Part shown: positions 49,593 through 62,300 of the stretch, one piece after another | Layout of the letters: the number at the start of each line of letters is the position of its first letter | Numbering within the stretch: the first letter of the stretch is position 1 | Assembly: GCF_015706575.1 (NCBI RefSeq) | Contig: NW_024037063.1 | Location: 124,001 to 188,000, forward strand | Direction of reading: 5' to 3' | DNA: 64,000 bases | From: Patiria miniata | Lineage: Eukaryota; Echinodermata; Asteroidea; Valvatida; Asterinidae | The notes under the pieces: generated by a model | Told to the model about the DNA's origin: nothing | Databases searched by the model: none | The model's input: only the letters and a program-made list of their open reading frames with translations | Program-made: the position numbers and the translations under genes

Positions 49593-52500
49593 GAGAGCTA
49601 GTTAGTCTGGCAACAACGTCCAACAAGTTTGAAGTCCGTAGACCCAATACTCGTGGAGAAAATGTGACATAAGCAAGAATATTATGCCCGAGTTTGTTTC
49701 TGTGCGTAAATTGCCATAGAGTAGGCTGTCAGCGGGCTTCGCTCCGTGGTGTGTTTACATGCTATATCTCGTTTTGGCGGTATCTTGTTATGAAAATTTC
49801 TGATTTTTTTGACATGTATCGAGAGCTAGTTAGTCTGGCAACAACGTCCAACAAGTTTGAAGTCCGTAGACCCAATACTCGTGGAGAAAATGTGACATAA
49901 GCAAGAATATTATGCCCGAGTTTGTTTCTGTGCGTAAATTGCCATAGAGTAGGCTGTCAGCGGGCTTCGCTCCGTGGTGTGTTTATATGCTATATCTCAA
50001 TCGGCGGTATCTTGTTATGAAAAATTTCTGATTTTTTTGACATGTATCGAGAGCTAGTTAGTCTGGCAACAACGTCCAACAAGTTTGAAGTCCGTAGACC
50101 CAATACTCGTGGAGAAAATGTGACATAAGCAAGAATATTATGCCCGAGTTTGTTTCTGTGCGTAAATTGCCATAGAGTAGGCTGTCAGCGGGCTTCGCTC
50201 CGTGGTGTGTTTATATGCTATATCTCAAATCGGCGGTATCTTGTTATGAAAAATTTCTGATTTTTTTGACATGTATCGAGAGCTAGTTAGTCTGGCAACA
50301 ACGTCCAACAAGTTTGAAGTCCGTAGACCCAATACTCGTGGAGAAAATGTGACATAAGCAAGAATATTATGCCCGAGTTTGTTTCTGTGCGTAAATTGCC
50401 ATAGAGTAGGCTGTCAGCGGGCTTCGCTCCGTGGTGTGTTTACATGCTATATCTCGTATTGGCGGTATCTTGTTATGAAAAATTTCTGATTTTTTTGACA
50501 TGTATCGAGAGCTAGTTAGTCTGGCAACAACGTCCAACAAGTTTGAAGTCCGTAGACCCAATACTCGTGGAGAAAATGTGACATAAGCAAGAATATTATG
50601 CCCGAGTTTGTTTCTGTGCGTAAATTGCCATAGAGTAGGCTGTCAGCGGGCTTCGCTCCGTGGTGTGTTTACATGCTATATCTCGTTTTGGCGGTATCTT
50701 GTTATGAAAAATTTCTGATTTTTTTGACATGTATCGAGAGCTAGTTAGTCTGGCAACAACGTCCAACAAGTTTGAAGTCCGTAGACCCAATACTCGTGGA
50801 GAAAATGTGACATAAGCAAGAATATTTTGCCCGAGTTTGTTTCTGTGCGTAAATTGCCATAGAGTAGGCTGTCAGCGGGCTTCGCTCCGTGGTGTGTTTA
50901 TATGCTATATCTCAATCGGCGGTATCTTGTTATGAAAAATTTCTGATTTTTTTGACATGTATCGAGAGCTAGTTAGTCTGGCAACAACGTCCAACAAGTT
51001 TGAAGTCCGTAGACCCAATACTCGTGGAGAAAATGTGACATAAGCAAGAATATTATGCCCGAGTTTGTTTCTGTGCGTAAATTGCCATAGAGTAGGCTGT
51101 CAGCGGGCTTCGCTCCGTGGTGTGTTTATATGCTATATCTCAAATCGGCGGTATCTTGTTATGAAAAATTTCTGATTTTTTTTGACATGTATCGAGAGCT
51201 AGTTAGTCTGGCAACAACGTCCAACAAGTTTGAAGTCCGTAGACCCAATACTCGTGGAGAAAATGTGACATAAGCAAGAATATTATGCCCGAGTTTGTTT
51301 CTGTGCGTAAATTGCCATAGAGTAGGCTGTCAGCGGGCTTCGCTCCGTGGTGTGTTTACATGCTATATCTCGTTTTGGCGGTATCTTGTTATGAAAATTT
51401 CTGATTTTTTTGACATGTATCGAGAGCTAGTTAGTCTGGCAACAACGTCCAACAAGTTTGAAGTCCGTAGACCCAATACTCGTGGAGAAAATGTGACATA
51501 AGCAAGAATATTTTGCCCGAGTTTGTTTCTGTGCGTAAATTGCCATAGAGTAGGCTGTCAGCGGGCTTCGCTCCGTGGTGTGTTTACATGCTATATCTCG
51601 TTTTGGCGGTATCTTGTTATGAAAAATTTCTGATTTTTTTGACATGTATCGAGAGCTAGTTAGTCTGGCAACAACGTCCAACAAGTTTGAAGTCCGTAGA
51701 CCCAATACTCGTGGAGAAAATGTGACATAAGCAAGAATATTATGCCCGAGTTTGTTTCTGTGCGTAAATTGCCATAGAGTAGGCTGTCAGCGGGCTTCGC
51801 TCCGTGGTGTGTTTATATGCTATATCTCGTTTTGGCGGTATCTTGTTATGAAAAATTCTGATTTTTTTGACATGTATCGAGAGCTAGTTAGTCTGGCAAC
51901 AACGTCCAACAAGTTTGAAGTCCGTAGACCCAATACTCGTGGAGAAAATGTGACATAAGCAAGAATATTATGCCCGAGTTTGTTTCTGTGCGTAAATTGC
52001 CATAGAGTAGGCTGTCAGCGGGCTTCGCTCCGTGGTGTGTTTATATGCTATATCTCAAATCGGCGGTATCTTGTTATGAAAAATTTCTGATTTTTTTGAC
52101 ATGTATCGAGAGCTAGTTAGTCTGGCAACAACGTCCAACAAGTTTGAAGTCCGTAGACCCAATACTCGTGGAGAAAATGTGACATAAGCAAGAATATTAT
52201 GCCCGAGTTTGTTTCTGTGCGTAAATTGCCATAGAGTAGGCTGTCAGCGGGCTTCGCTCCGTGGTGTGTTTATATGCTATATCTCGTATTGGCGGTATCT
52301 TGTTATGAAAAATTTCTGATTTTTTTGACATGTATCGAGAGCTAGTTAGTCTGGCAACAACGTCCAACAAGTTTGAAGTCCGTAGACCCAATACTCGTGG
52401 AGAAAATGTGACATAAGCAAGAATATTATGCCCGAGTTTGTTTCTGTGCGTAAATTGCCATAGAGTAGGCTGTCAGCGGGCTTCGCTCCGTGGTGTGTTT

Positions 52501-55303
52501 ATATGCTATATCTCGTTTTGGCGGTATCTTGTTATGAAAAATTTCTGATTTTTTTGACATGTATCGAGAGCTAGTTAGTCTGGCAACAACGTCCAACAAG
52601 TTTGAAGTCCGTAGACCCAATACTCGTGGAGAAAATGTGACATAAGCAAGAATATTATGCCCGAGTTTGTTTCTGTGCGTAAATTGCCATAGAGTAGGCT
52701 GTCAGCGGGCTTCGCTCCGTGGTGTGTTTATATGCTATATCTCGTATTGGCGGTATCTTGTTATGAAAAATTTCTGATTTTTTTGACATGTATCGAGAGC
52801 TAGTTAGTCTGGCAACAACGTCCAACAAGTTTGAAGTCCGTAGACCCAATACTCGTGGAGAAAATGTGACATAAGCAAGAATATTTTGCCCGAGTTTGTT
52901 TCTGTGCGTAAATTGCCATAGAGTAGGCTGTCAGCGGGCTTCGCTCCGTGGTGTGTTTATATGCTATATCTCAATCGGCGGTATCTTGTTATGAAAAATT
53001 TCTGATTTTTTTGACATGTATCGAGAGCTAGTTAGTCTGGCAACAACGTCCAACAAGTTTGAAGTCCGTAGACCCAATACTCGTGGAGAAAATGTGACAT
53101 AAGCAAGAATATTATGCCCGAGTTTGTTTCTGTGCGTAAATTGCCATAGAGTAGGCTGTCAGCGGGCTTCGCTCCGTGGTGTGTTTACATGCTATATCTC
53201 GTTTTGGCGGTATCTTGTTATGAAAATTTCTGATTTTTTTGACATGTATCGAGAGCTAGTTAGTCTGGCAACAACGTCCAACAAGTTTGAAGTCCGTAGA
53301 CCCAATACTCGTGGAGAAAATGTGACATAAGCAAGAATATTATGCCCGAGTTTGTTTCTGTGCGTAAATTGCCATAGAGTAGGCTGTCAGCGGGCTTCGC
53401 TCCGTGGTGTGTTTATATGCTATATCTCGTATTGGCGGTATCTTGTTATGAAAAATTTCTGATTTTTTTGACATGTATCGAGAGCTAGTTAGTCTGGCAA
53501 CAACGTCCAACAAGTTTGAAGTCCGTAGACCCAATACTCGTGGAGAAAATGTGACATAAGCAAGAATATTATGCCCGAGTTTGTTTCTGTGCGTAAATTG
53601 CCATAGAGTAGGCTGTCAGCGGGCTTCGCTCCGTGGTGTGTTTACATGCTATATCTCGTTTTGGCGGTATCTTGTTATGAAAATTTCTGATTTTTTTGAC
53701 ATGTATCGAGAGCTAGTTAGTCTGGCAACAACGTCCAACAAGTTTGAAGTCCGTAGACCCAATACTCGTGGAGAAAATGTGACATAAGCAAGAATATTTT
53801 GCCCGAGTTTGTTTCTGTGCGTAAATTGCCATAGAGTAGGCTGTCAGCGGGCTTCGCTCCGTGGTGTGTTTATATGCTATATCTCAAATCGGCGGTATCT
53901 TGTTATGAAAAATTTCTGATTTTTTTGACATGTATCGAGAGCTAGTTAGTCTGGCAACAACGTCCAACAAGTTTGAAGTCCGTAGACCCAATACTCGTGG
54001 AGAAAATGTGACATAAGCAAGAATATTATGCCCGAGTTTGTTTCTGTGCGTAAATTGCCATAGAGTAGGCTGTCAGCGGGCTTCGCTCCGTGGTGTGTTT
54101 TATGCTATATCTCAAATCGGCGGTATCTTGTTATGAAAAATTTCTGATTTTTTTGACATGTATCGAGAGCTAGTTAGTCTGGCAACAACGTCCAACAAGT
54201 TTGAAGTCCGTAGACCCAATACTCGTGGAGAAAATGTGACATAAGCAAGAATATTATGCCCGAGTTTGTTTCTGTGCGTAAATTGCCATAGAGTAGGCTG
54301 TCAGCGGCTTCGCTCCGTGGTGTGTTTATATGCTATATCTCGTTTGGCGGTATCTTGTTATGAAAAATTTCTGATTTTTTTGACATGTATCGAGAGCTAG
54401 TTAGTCTGGCAACAACGTCCAACAAGTTTGAAGTCCGTAGACCCAATACTCGTGGAGAAAATGTGACATAAGCAAGAATATTTGCCCGAGTTTGTTTCTG
54501 TGCGTAAATTGCCATAGAGTAGGCTGTCAGCGGGCTTCGCTCCGTGGTGTGTTTACATGCTATATCTCGTATTGGCGGTATCTTGTTATGAAAAATTCTG
54601 ATTTTTTTGACATGTATCGAGAGCTAGTTAGTCTGGCAACAACGTCCAACAAGTTTGAAGTCCGTAGACCCAATACTCGTGGAGAAAATGTGACATAAGC
54701 AAGAATATTATGCCCGAGTTTGTTTCTGTGCGTAAATTGCCATAGAGTAGGCTGTCAGCGGGCTTCGCTCCGTGGTGTGTTTATATGCTATATCTCGTTT
54801 TGGCGGTATCTTGTTATGAAAAATTTCTGATTTTTTTGACATGTATCGAGAGCTAGTTAGTCTGGCAACAACGTCCAACAAGTTTGAAGTCCGTAGACCC
54901 AATACTCGTGGAGAAAATGTGACATAAGCAAGAATATTATGCCCGAGTTTGTTTCTGTGCGTAAATTGCCATAGAGTAGGCTGTCAGCGGGCTTCGCTCC
55001 GTGGTGTGTTTACATGCTATATCTCGTTTTGGCGGTATCTTGTTATGAAAAATTTCTGATTTTTTTGACATGTATCGAGAGCTAGTTAGTCTGGCAACAA
55101 CGTCCAACAAGTTTGAAGTCCGTAGACCCAATACTCGTGGAGAAAATGTGACATAAGCAAGAATATTTTGCCCGAGTTTGTTTCTGTGCGTAAATTGCCA
55201 TAGAGTAGGCTGTCAGCGGCTTCGCTCCGTGGTGTGTTTATATGCTATATCTCAATCGGCGGTATCTTGTTATGAAAAATTTCTGATTTTTTTGACATGT
55301 ATC
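49593..55303. repeat. Divergent domain, part 1 (25 units)
   Basis: Unit order: A(A4T3), B(CAAT), B, A(GTATT), A, Bt(CAAT), B(T8), A(A4T3), At, A's, B, A'(GTATT), A', A'(GTATT), Bt(CAAT), A(A4T3), A'(GTATT), A(A4T3), Bt, B(one base lost at 164-168), A'(GTTT, G lost), Ads(GTATT), A', A, Bt(CAAT, G lost). A4T3 and GTATT are absent to the left of 49.6 kb. Length 5711 bp equals 25 units minus a net 14 bases, fully explained by these variants. Confidence 0.85.
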
Positions 55304-55533
55304 GAGAGCTAGTTAGTCTGGCAACAACGTCCAACAAGTTTGAAGTCCGTAGACCCAATACTCGTGGAGAAAATGTGACATAAGCAAGAATATTATGCCC
55401 GAGTTTGTTTCTGTGCGTAAATTGCCATAGAGTAGGCTGTCAGCGGGCTTCGCTCCGTGGTGTGTTTAGCATGCTATATCTCGTTTTGCGGTATCTTGTT
55501 ATGAAAACTTTCTGACTTTTTGTGACATGTATC
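55304..55533. repeat. Degenerate monomer with clustered private changes
   Basis: The first ~165 bases are normal. Then within about 60 bp there is an extra G at 55469, a lost G in the GGCGG motif near 55488, an A-to-C change in the A/T tract near 55508, and several changes in the T7 tract (gactttttgtgac). No other unit carries this combination. It abuts a unit with a 97-bp deletion. Confidence 0.9.
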
Positions 55534-55665
55534 GAGTTTGTTTCTGTGCGTAAATTGCCATAGAGTAGGCTGTCAGCGGGCTTCGCTCCGTGGTGTGTTT
55601 ACATGCTATATCTCGTTTTGGCGGTATCTTGTTATGAAAAAATTCTGATTTTTTTGACATGTATC
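55534..55665. repeat. Truncated monomer, 132 bp (97-bp deletion at CGAG microhomology)
   Basis: The unit jumps from atcgag at its start straight to gtttgtttctg. The deleted segment lies between two CGAG motifs, one at the monomer boundary and one at 97-100, so one CGAG is retained at the junction. The rest of the unit is type A* (C166, GTTTT, A6T2). Confidence 0.93.
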
Positions 55666-56119
55666 GAGAGCTAGTTAGTCTGGCAACAACGTCCAACAAG
55701 TTTGAAGTCCGTAGACCCAATACTCGTGGAGAAAATGTGACATAAGCAAGAATATTATGCCCGAGTTTGTTTCTGTGCGTAAATTGCCATAGAGTAGGCT
55801 GTCAGCGGGCTTCGCTCCGTGGTGTGTTTATATGCTATATCTCAAATCGGCGGTATCTTGTTATGAAAAATTCTGATTTTTTTGACATGTATCGAGAGCT
55901 AGTTAGTCTGGCAACAACGTCCAACAAGTTTGAAGTCCGTAGACCCAATACTCGTGGAGAAAATGTGACATAAGCAAGAATATTATGCCCGAGTTTGTTT
56001 CTGTGCGTAAATTGCCATAGAGTAGGCTGTCAGCGGGCTTCGCTCCGTGGTGTGTTTTATGCTATATCTCAATCGGCGGTATCTTGTTATGAAAATTTCT
56101 GATTTTTTTGACATGTATC
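55666..56119. repeat. Two shortened units (Bs; B with three small losses)
   Basis: The first is B with A5T2. The second has gttttatgc at 161-169 (one base lost), CAAT and A4T3, three separate one-base losses in one unit. The gttttatgc form is otherwise seen only near 54097. Confidence 0.88.
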
Positions 56120-56340
56120 GAGAGCTAGTTAGTCTGGCAACAACGTCCAACAAGTTTGAAGTCCGTAGACCCAATACTCGTGGAGAAAATGTGACATAAG
56201 CAAGAATATTAGTTTGTTTCTGTGCGTAAATTGCCATAGAGTAGGCTGTCAGCGGGCTTCGCTCCGTGGTGTGTTTATATGCTATATCTCAATCGGCGGT
56301 ATCTTGTTATGAAAAATTTCTGATTTTTTTGACATGTATC
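56120..56340. repeat. Monomer with 7-bp deletion (221 bp)
   Basis: Seven bases (atgcccg) are missing after AATATT, so gaatatt runs into agtttg at 56204-56216; CAAT accounts for the eighth lost base. It lies about 0.7 kb to the right of the 97-bp deletion. Confidence 0.92.
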
Positions 56341-59300
56341 GAGAGCTAGTTAGTCTGGCAACAACGTCCAACAAGTTTGAAGTCCGTAGACCCAATACTC
56401 GTGGAGAAAATGTGACATAAGCAAGAATATTATGCCCGAGTTTGTTTCTGTGCGTAAATTGCCATAGAGTAGGCTGTCAGCGGGCTTCGCTCCGTGGTGT
56501 GTTTACATGCTATATCTCGTTTTGGCGGTATCTTGTTATGAAAAATTCTGATTTTTTTGACATGTATCGAGAGCTAGTTAGTCTGGCAACAACGTCCAAC
56601 AAGTTTGAAGTCCGTAGACCCAATACTCGTGGAGAAAATGTGACATAAGCAAGAATATTATGCCCGAGTTTGTTTCTGTGCGTAAATTGCCATAGAGTAG
56701 GCTGTCAGCGGGCTTCGCTCCGTGGTGTGTTTACATGCTATATCTCGTTTGGCGGTATCTTGTTATGAAAAATTTCTGATTTTTTTGACATGTATCGAGA
56801 GCTAGTTAGTCTGGCAACAACGTCCAACAAGTTTGAAGTCCGTAGACCCAATACTCGTGGAGAAAATGTGACATAAGCAAGAATATTTTGCCCGAGTTTG
56901 TTTCTGTGCGTAAATTGCCATAGAGTAGGCTGTCAGCGGGCTTCGCTCCGTGGTGTGTTTACATGCTATATCTCGTTTTGGCGGTATCTTGTTATGAAAA
57001 ATTTCTGATTTTTTTGACATGTATCGAGAGCTAGTTAGTCTGGCAACAACGTCCAACAAGTTTGAAGTCCGTAGACCCAATACTCGTGGAGAAAATGTGA
57101 CATAAGCAAGAATATTATGCCCGAGTTTGTTTCTGTGCGTAAATTGCCATAGAGTAGGCTGTCAGCGGGCTTCGCTCCGTGGTGTGTTTATATGCTATAT
57201 CTCAAATCGGCGGTATCTTGTTATGAAAAATTTCTGATTTTTTTGACATGTATCGAGAGCTAGTTAGTCTGGCAACAACGTCCAACAAGTTTGAAGTCCG
57301 TAGACCCAATACTCGTGGAGAAAATGTGACATAAGCAAGAATATTATGCCCGAGTTTGTTTCTGTGCGTAAATTGCCATAGAGTAGGCTGTCAGCGGGCT
57401 TCGCTCCGTGGTGTGTTTATATGCTATATCTCGTTTCGGCGGTATCTTGTTATGAAAAATTTCTGATTTTTTTGACATGTATCGAGAGCTAGTTAGTCTG
57501 GCAACAACGTCCAACAAGTTTGAAGTCCGTAGACCCAATACTCGTGGAGAAAATGTGACATAAGCAAGAATATTATGCCCGAGTTTGTTTCTGTGCGTAA
57601 ATTGCCATAGAGTAGGCTGTCAGCGGGCTTCGCTCCGTGGTGTGTTTATATGCTATATCTCGTTTGGCGGTATCTTGTTATGAAAAATTTCTGATTTTTT
57701 TGACATGTATCGAGAGCTAGTTAGTCTGGCAACAACGTCCAACAAGTTTGAAGTCCGTAGACCCAATACTCGTGGAGAAAATGTGACATAAGCAAGAATA
57801 TTATGCCCGAGTTTGTTTCTGTGCGTAAATTGCCATAGAGTAGGCTGTCAGCGGGCTTCGCTCCGTGGTGTGTTTATATGCTATATCTCAAATCGGCGGT
57901 ATCTTGTTATGAAAAATTTCTGATTTTTTTGACATGTATCGAGAGCTAGTTAGTCTGGCAACAACGTCCAACAAGTTTGAAGTCCGTAGACCCAATACTC
58001 GTGGAGAAAATGTGACATAAGCAAGAATATTATGCCCGAGTTTGTTTCTGTGCGTAAATTGCCATAGAGTAGGCTGTCAGCGGGCTTCGCTCCGTGGTGT
58101 GTTTACATGCTATATCTCGTTTTGGCGGTATCTTGTTATGAAAAATTTCTGATTTTTTTGACATGTATCGAGAGCTAGTTAGTCTGGCAACAACGTCCAA
58201 CAAGTTTGAAGTCCGTAGACCCAATACTCGTGGAGAAAATGTGACATAAGCAAGAATATTTTGCCCGAGTTTGTTTCTGTGCGTAAATTGCCATAGAGTA
58301 GGCTGTCAGCGGGCTTCGCTCCGTGGTGTGTTTATATGCTATATCTCAAATCGGCGGTATCTTGTTATGAAAAATTTCTGATTTTTTTGACATGTATCGA
58401 GAGCTAGTTAGTCTGGCAACAACGTCCAACAAGTTTGAAGTCCGTAGACCCAATACTCGTGGAGAAAATGTGACATAAGCAAGAATATTATGCCCGAGTT
58501 TGTTTCTGTGCGTAAATTGCCATAGAGTAGGCTGTCAGCGGGCTTCGCTCCGTGGTGTGTTTATATGCTATATCTCAAATCGGCGGTATCTTGTTATGAA
58601 AAATTTCTGATTTTTTTGACATGTATCGAGAGCTAGTTAGTCTGGCAACAACGTCCAACAAGTTTGAAGTCCGTAGACCCAATACTCGTGGAGAAAATGT
58701 GACATAAGCAAGAATATTTTGCCCGAGTTTGTTTCTGTGCGTAAATTGCCATAGAGTAGGCTGTCAGCGGGCTTCGCTCCGTGGTGTGTTTATATGCTAT
58801 ATCTCGTATCGGCGGTATCTTGTTATGAAAAATTCTGATTTTTTTGACATGTATCGAGAGCTAGTTAGTCTGGCAACAACGTCCAACAAGTTTGAAGTCC
58901 GTAGACCCAATACTCGTGGAGAAAATGTGACATAAGCAAGAATATTATGCCCGAGTTTGTTTCTGTGCGTAAATTGCCATAGAGTAGGCTGTCAGCCGGC
59001 TTCGCTCCGTGGTGTGTTTACATGCTATATCTCGTTTTGGCGGTATCTTGTTATGAAAAATTTCTGATTTTTTTGACATGTATCGAGAGCTAGTTAGTCT
59101 GGCAACAACGTCCAACAAGTTTGAAGTCCGTAGACCCAATACTCGTGGAGAAAATGTGACATAAGCAAGAATATTATGCCCGAGTTTGTTTCTGTGCGTA
59201 AATTGCCATAGAGTAGGCTGTCAGCGGGCTTCGCTCCGTGGTGTGTTTATATGCTATATCTCATCGGCGGTATCTTGTTATGAAAAATTTCTGATTTTTT

Positions 59301-62300
59301 TGACATGTATCGAGAGCTAGTTAGTCTGGCAACAACGTCCAACAAGTTTGAAGTCCGTAGACCCAATACTCGTGGAGAAAATGTGACATAAGCAAGAATA
59401 TTTTGCCCGAGTTTGTTTCTGTGCGTAAATTGCCATAGAGTAGGCTGTCAGCGGGCTTCGCTCCGTGGTGTGTTTATATGCTATATCTCGTATCGGCGGT
59501 ATCTTGTTATGAAAAAATTCTGATTTTTTTGACATGTATCGAGAGCTAGTTAGTCTGGCAACAACGTCCAACAAGTTTGAAGTCCGTAGACCCAATACTC
59601 GTGGAGAAAATGTGACATAAGCAAGAATATTTTGCCCGAGTTTGTTTCTGTGCGTAAATTGCCATAGAGTAGGCTGTCAGCGGGCTTCGCTCCGTGGTGT
59701 GTTTATATGCTATATCTCAATCGGCGGTATCTTGTTATGAAAAATTTCTGATTTTTTTGACATGTATCGAGAGCTAGTTAGTCTGGCAACAACGTCCAAC
59801 AAGTTTGAAGTCCGTAGACCCAATACTCGTGGAGAAAATGTGACATAAGCAAGAATATTATGCCCGAGTTTGTTTCTGTGCGTAAATTGCCATAGAGTAG
59901 GCTGTCAGCGGGCTTCGCTCCGTGGTGTGTTTACATGCTATATCTCGTTTTGGCGGTATCTTGTTATGAAAAATTTCTGATTTTTTTGACATGTATCGAG
60001 AGCTAGTTAGTCTGGCAACAACGTCCAACAAGTTTGAAGTCCGTAGACCCAATACTCGTGGAGAAAATGTGACATAAGCAAGAATATTATGCCCGAGTTT
60101 GTTTCTGTGCGTAAATTGCCATAGAGTAGGCTGTCAGCGGGCTTCGCTCCGTGGTGTGTTTATATGCTATATCTCGTTCGGCGGTATCTTGTTATGAAAA
60201 ATTTCTGATTTTTTTGACATGTATCGAGAGCTAGTTAGTCTGGCAACAACGTCCAACAAGTTTGAAGTCCGTAGACCCAATACTCGTGGAGAAAATGTGA
60301 CATAAGCAAGAATATTATGCCCGAGTTTGTTTCTGTGCGTAAATTGCCATAGAGTAGGCTGTCAGCGGGCTTCGCTCCGTGGTGTGTTTACATGCTATAT
60401 CTCGTATCGGCGGTATCTTGTTATGAAAAATTTCTGATTTTTTTGACATGTATCGAGAGCTAGTTAGTCTGGCAACAACGTCCAACAAGTTTGAAGTCCG
60501 TAGACCCAATACTCGTGGAGAAAATGTGACATAAGCAAGAATATTATGCCCGAGTTTGTTTCTGTGCGTAAATTGCCATAGAGTAGGCTGTCAGCGGGCT
60601 TCGCTCCGTGGTGTGTTTACATGCTATATCTCGTATTGGCGGTATCTTGTTATGAAAAATTTCTGATTTTTTTGACATGTATCGAGAGCTAGTTAGTCTG
60701 GCAACAACGTCCAACAAGTTTGAAGTCCGTAGACCCAATACTCGTGGAGAAAATGTGACATAAGCAAGAATATTTTGCCCGAGTTTGTTTCTGTGCGTAA
60801 ATTGCCATAGAGTAGGCTGTCAGCGGGCTTCGCTCCGTGGTGTGTTTATATGCTATATCTCGTATTGGCGGTATCTTGTTATGAAAAATTCTGATTTTTT
60901 TGACATGTATCGAGAGCTAGTTAGTCTGGCAACAACGTCCAACAAGTTTGAAGTCCGTAGACCCAATACTCGTGGAGAAAATGTGACATAAGCAAGAATA
61001 TTATGCCCGAGTTTGTTTCTGTGCGTAAATTGCCATAGAGTAGGCTGTCAGCGGGCTTCGCTCCGTGGTGTGTTTATATGCTATATCTCAATCGGCGGTA
61101 TCTTGTTATGAAAAATTTCTGATTTTTTTGACATGTATCGAGAGCTAGTTAGTCTGGCAACAACGTCCAACAAGTTTGAAGTCCGTAGACCCAATACTCG
61201 TGGAGAAAATGTGACATAAGCAAGAATATTATGCCCGAGTTTGTTTCTGTGCGTAAATTGCCATAGAGTAGGCTGTCAGCGGGCTTCGCTCCGTGGTGTG
61301 TTTACATGCTATATCTCGTTTTGGCGGTATCTTGTTATGAAAAATTTCTGATTTTTTTGACATGTATCGAGAGCTAGTTAGTCTGGCAACAACGTCCAAC
61401 AAGTTTGAAGTCCGTAGACCCAATACTCGTGGAGAAAATGTGACATAAGCAAGAATATTATGCCCGAGTTTGTTTCTGTGCGTAAATTGCCATAGAGTAG
61501 GCTGTCAGCGGGCTTCGCTCCGTGGTGTGTTTATATGCTATATCTCGTTCGGCGGTATCTTGTTATGAAAAATTTCTGATTTTTTTGACATGTATCGAGA
61601 GCTAGTTAGTCTGGCAACAACGTCCAACAAGTTTGAAGTCCGTAGACCCAATACTCGTGGAGAAAATGTGACATAAGCAAGAATATTATGCCCGAGTTTG
61701 TTTCTGTGCGTAAATTGCCATAGAGTAGGCTGTCAGCGGGCTTCGCTCCGTGGTGTGTTTACATGCTATATCTCGTTTCGGCGGTATCTTGTTATGAAAA
61801 ATTTCTGATTTTTTTGACATGTATCGAGAGCTAGTTAGTCTGGCAACAACGTCCAACAAGTTTGAAGTCCGTAGACCCAATACTCGTGGAGAAAATGTGA
61901 CATAAGCAAGAATATTATGCCCGAGTTTGTTTCTGTGCGTAAATTGCCATAGAGTAGGCTGTCAGCGGGCTTCGCTCCGTGGTGTGTTTATATGCTATAT
62001 CTCGTTTCGGCGGTATCTTGTTATGAAAAATTTCTGATTTTTTTGACATGTATCGAGAGCTAGTTAGTCTGGCAACAACGTCCAACAAGTTTGAAGTCCG
62101 TAGACCCAATACTCGTGGAGAAAATGTGACATAAGCAAGAATATTGCCCGAGTTTGTTTCTGTGCGTAAATTGCCATAGAGTAGGCTGTCAGCGGGCTTC
62201 GCTCCGTGGTGTGTTTACATGCTATATCTCGTTTTGGCGGTATCTTGTTATGAAAAATTTCTGATTTTTTTGACATGTATCGAGAGCTAGTTAGTCTGGC

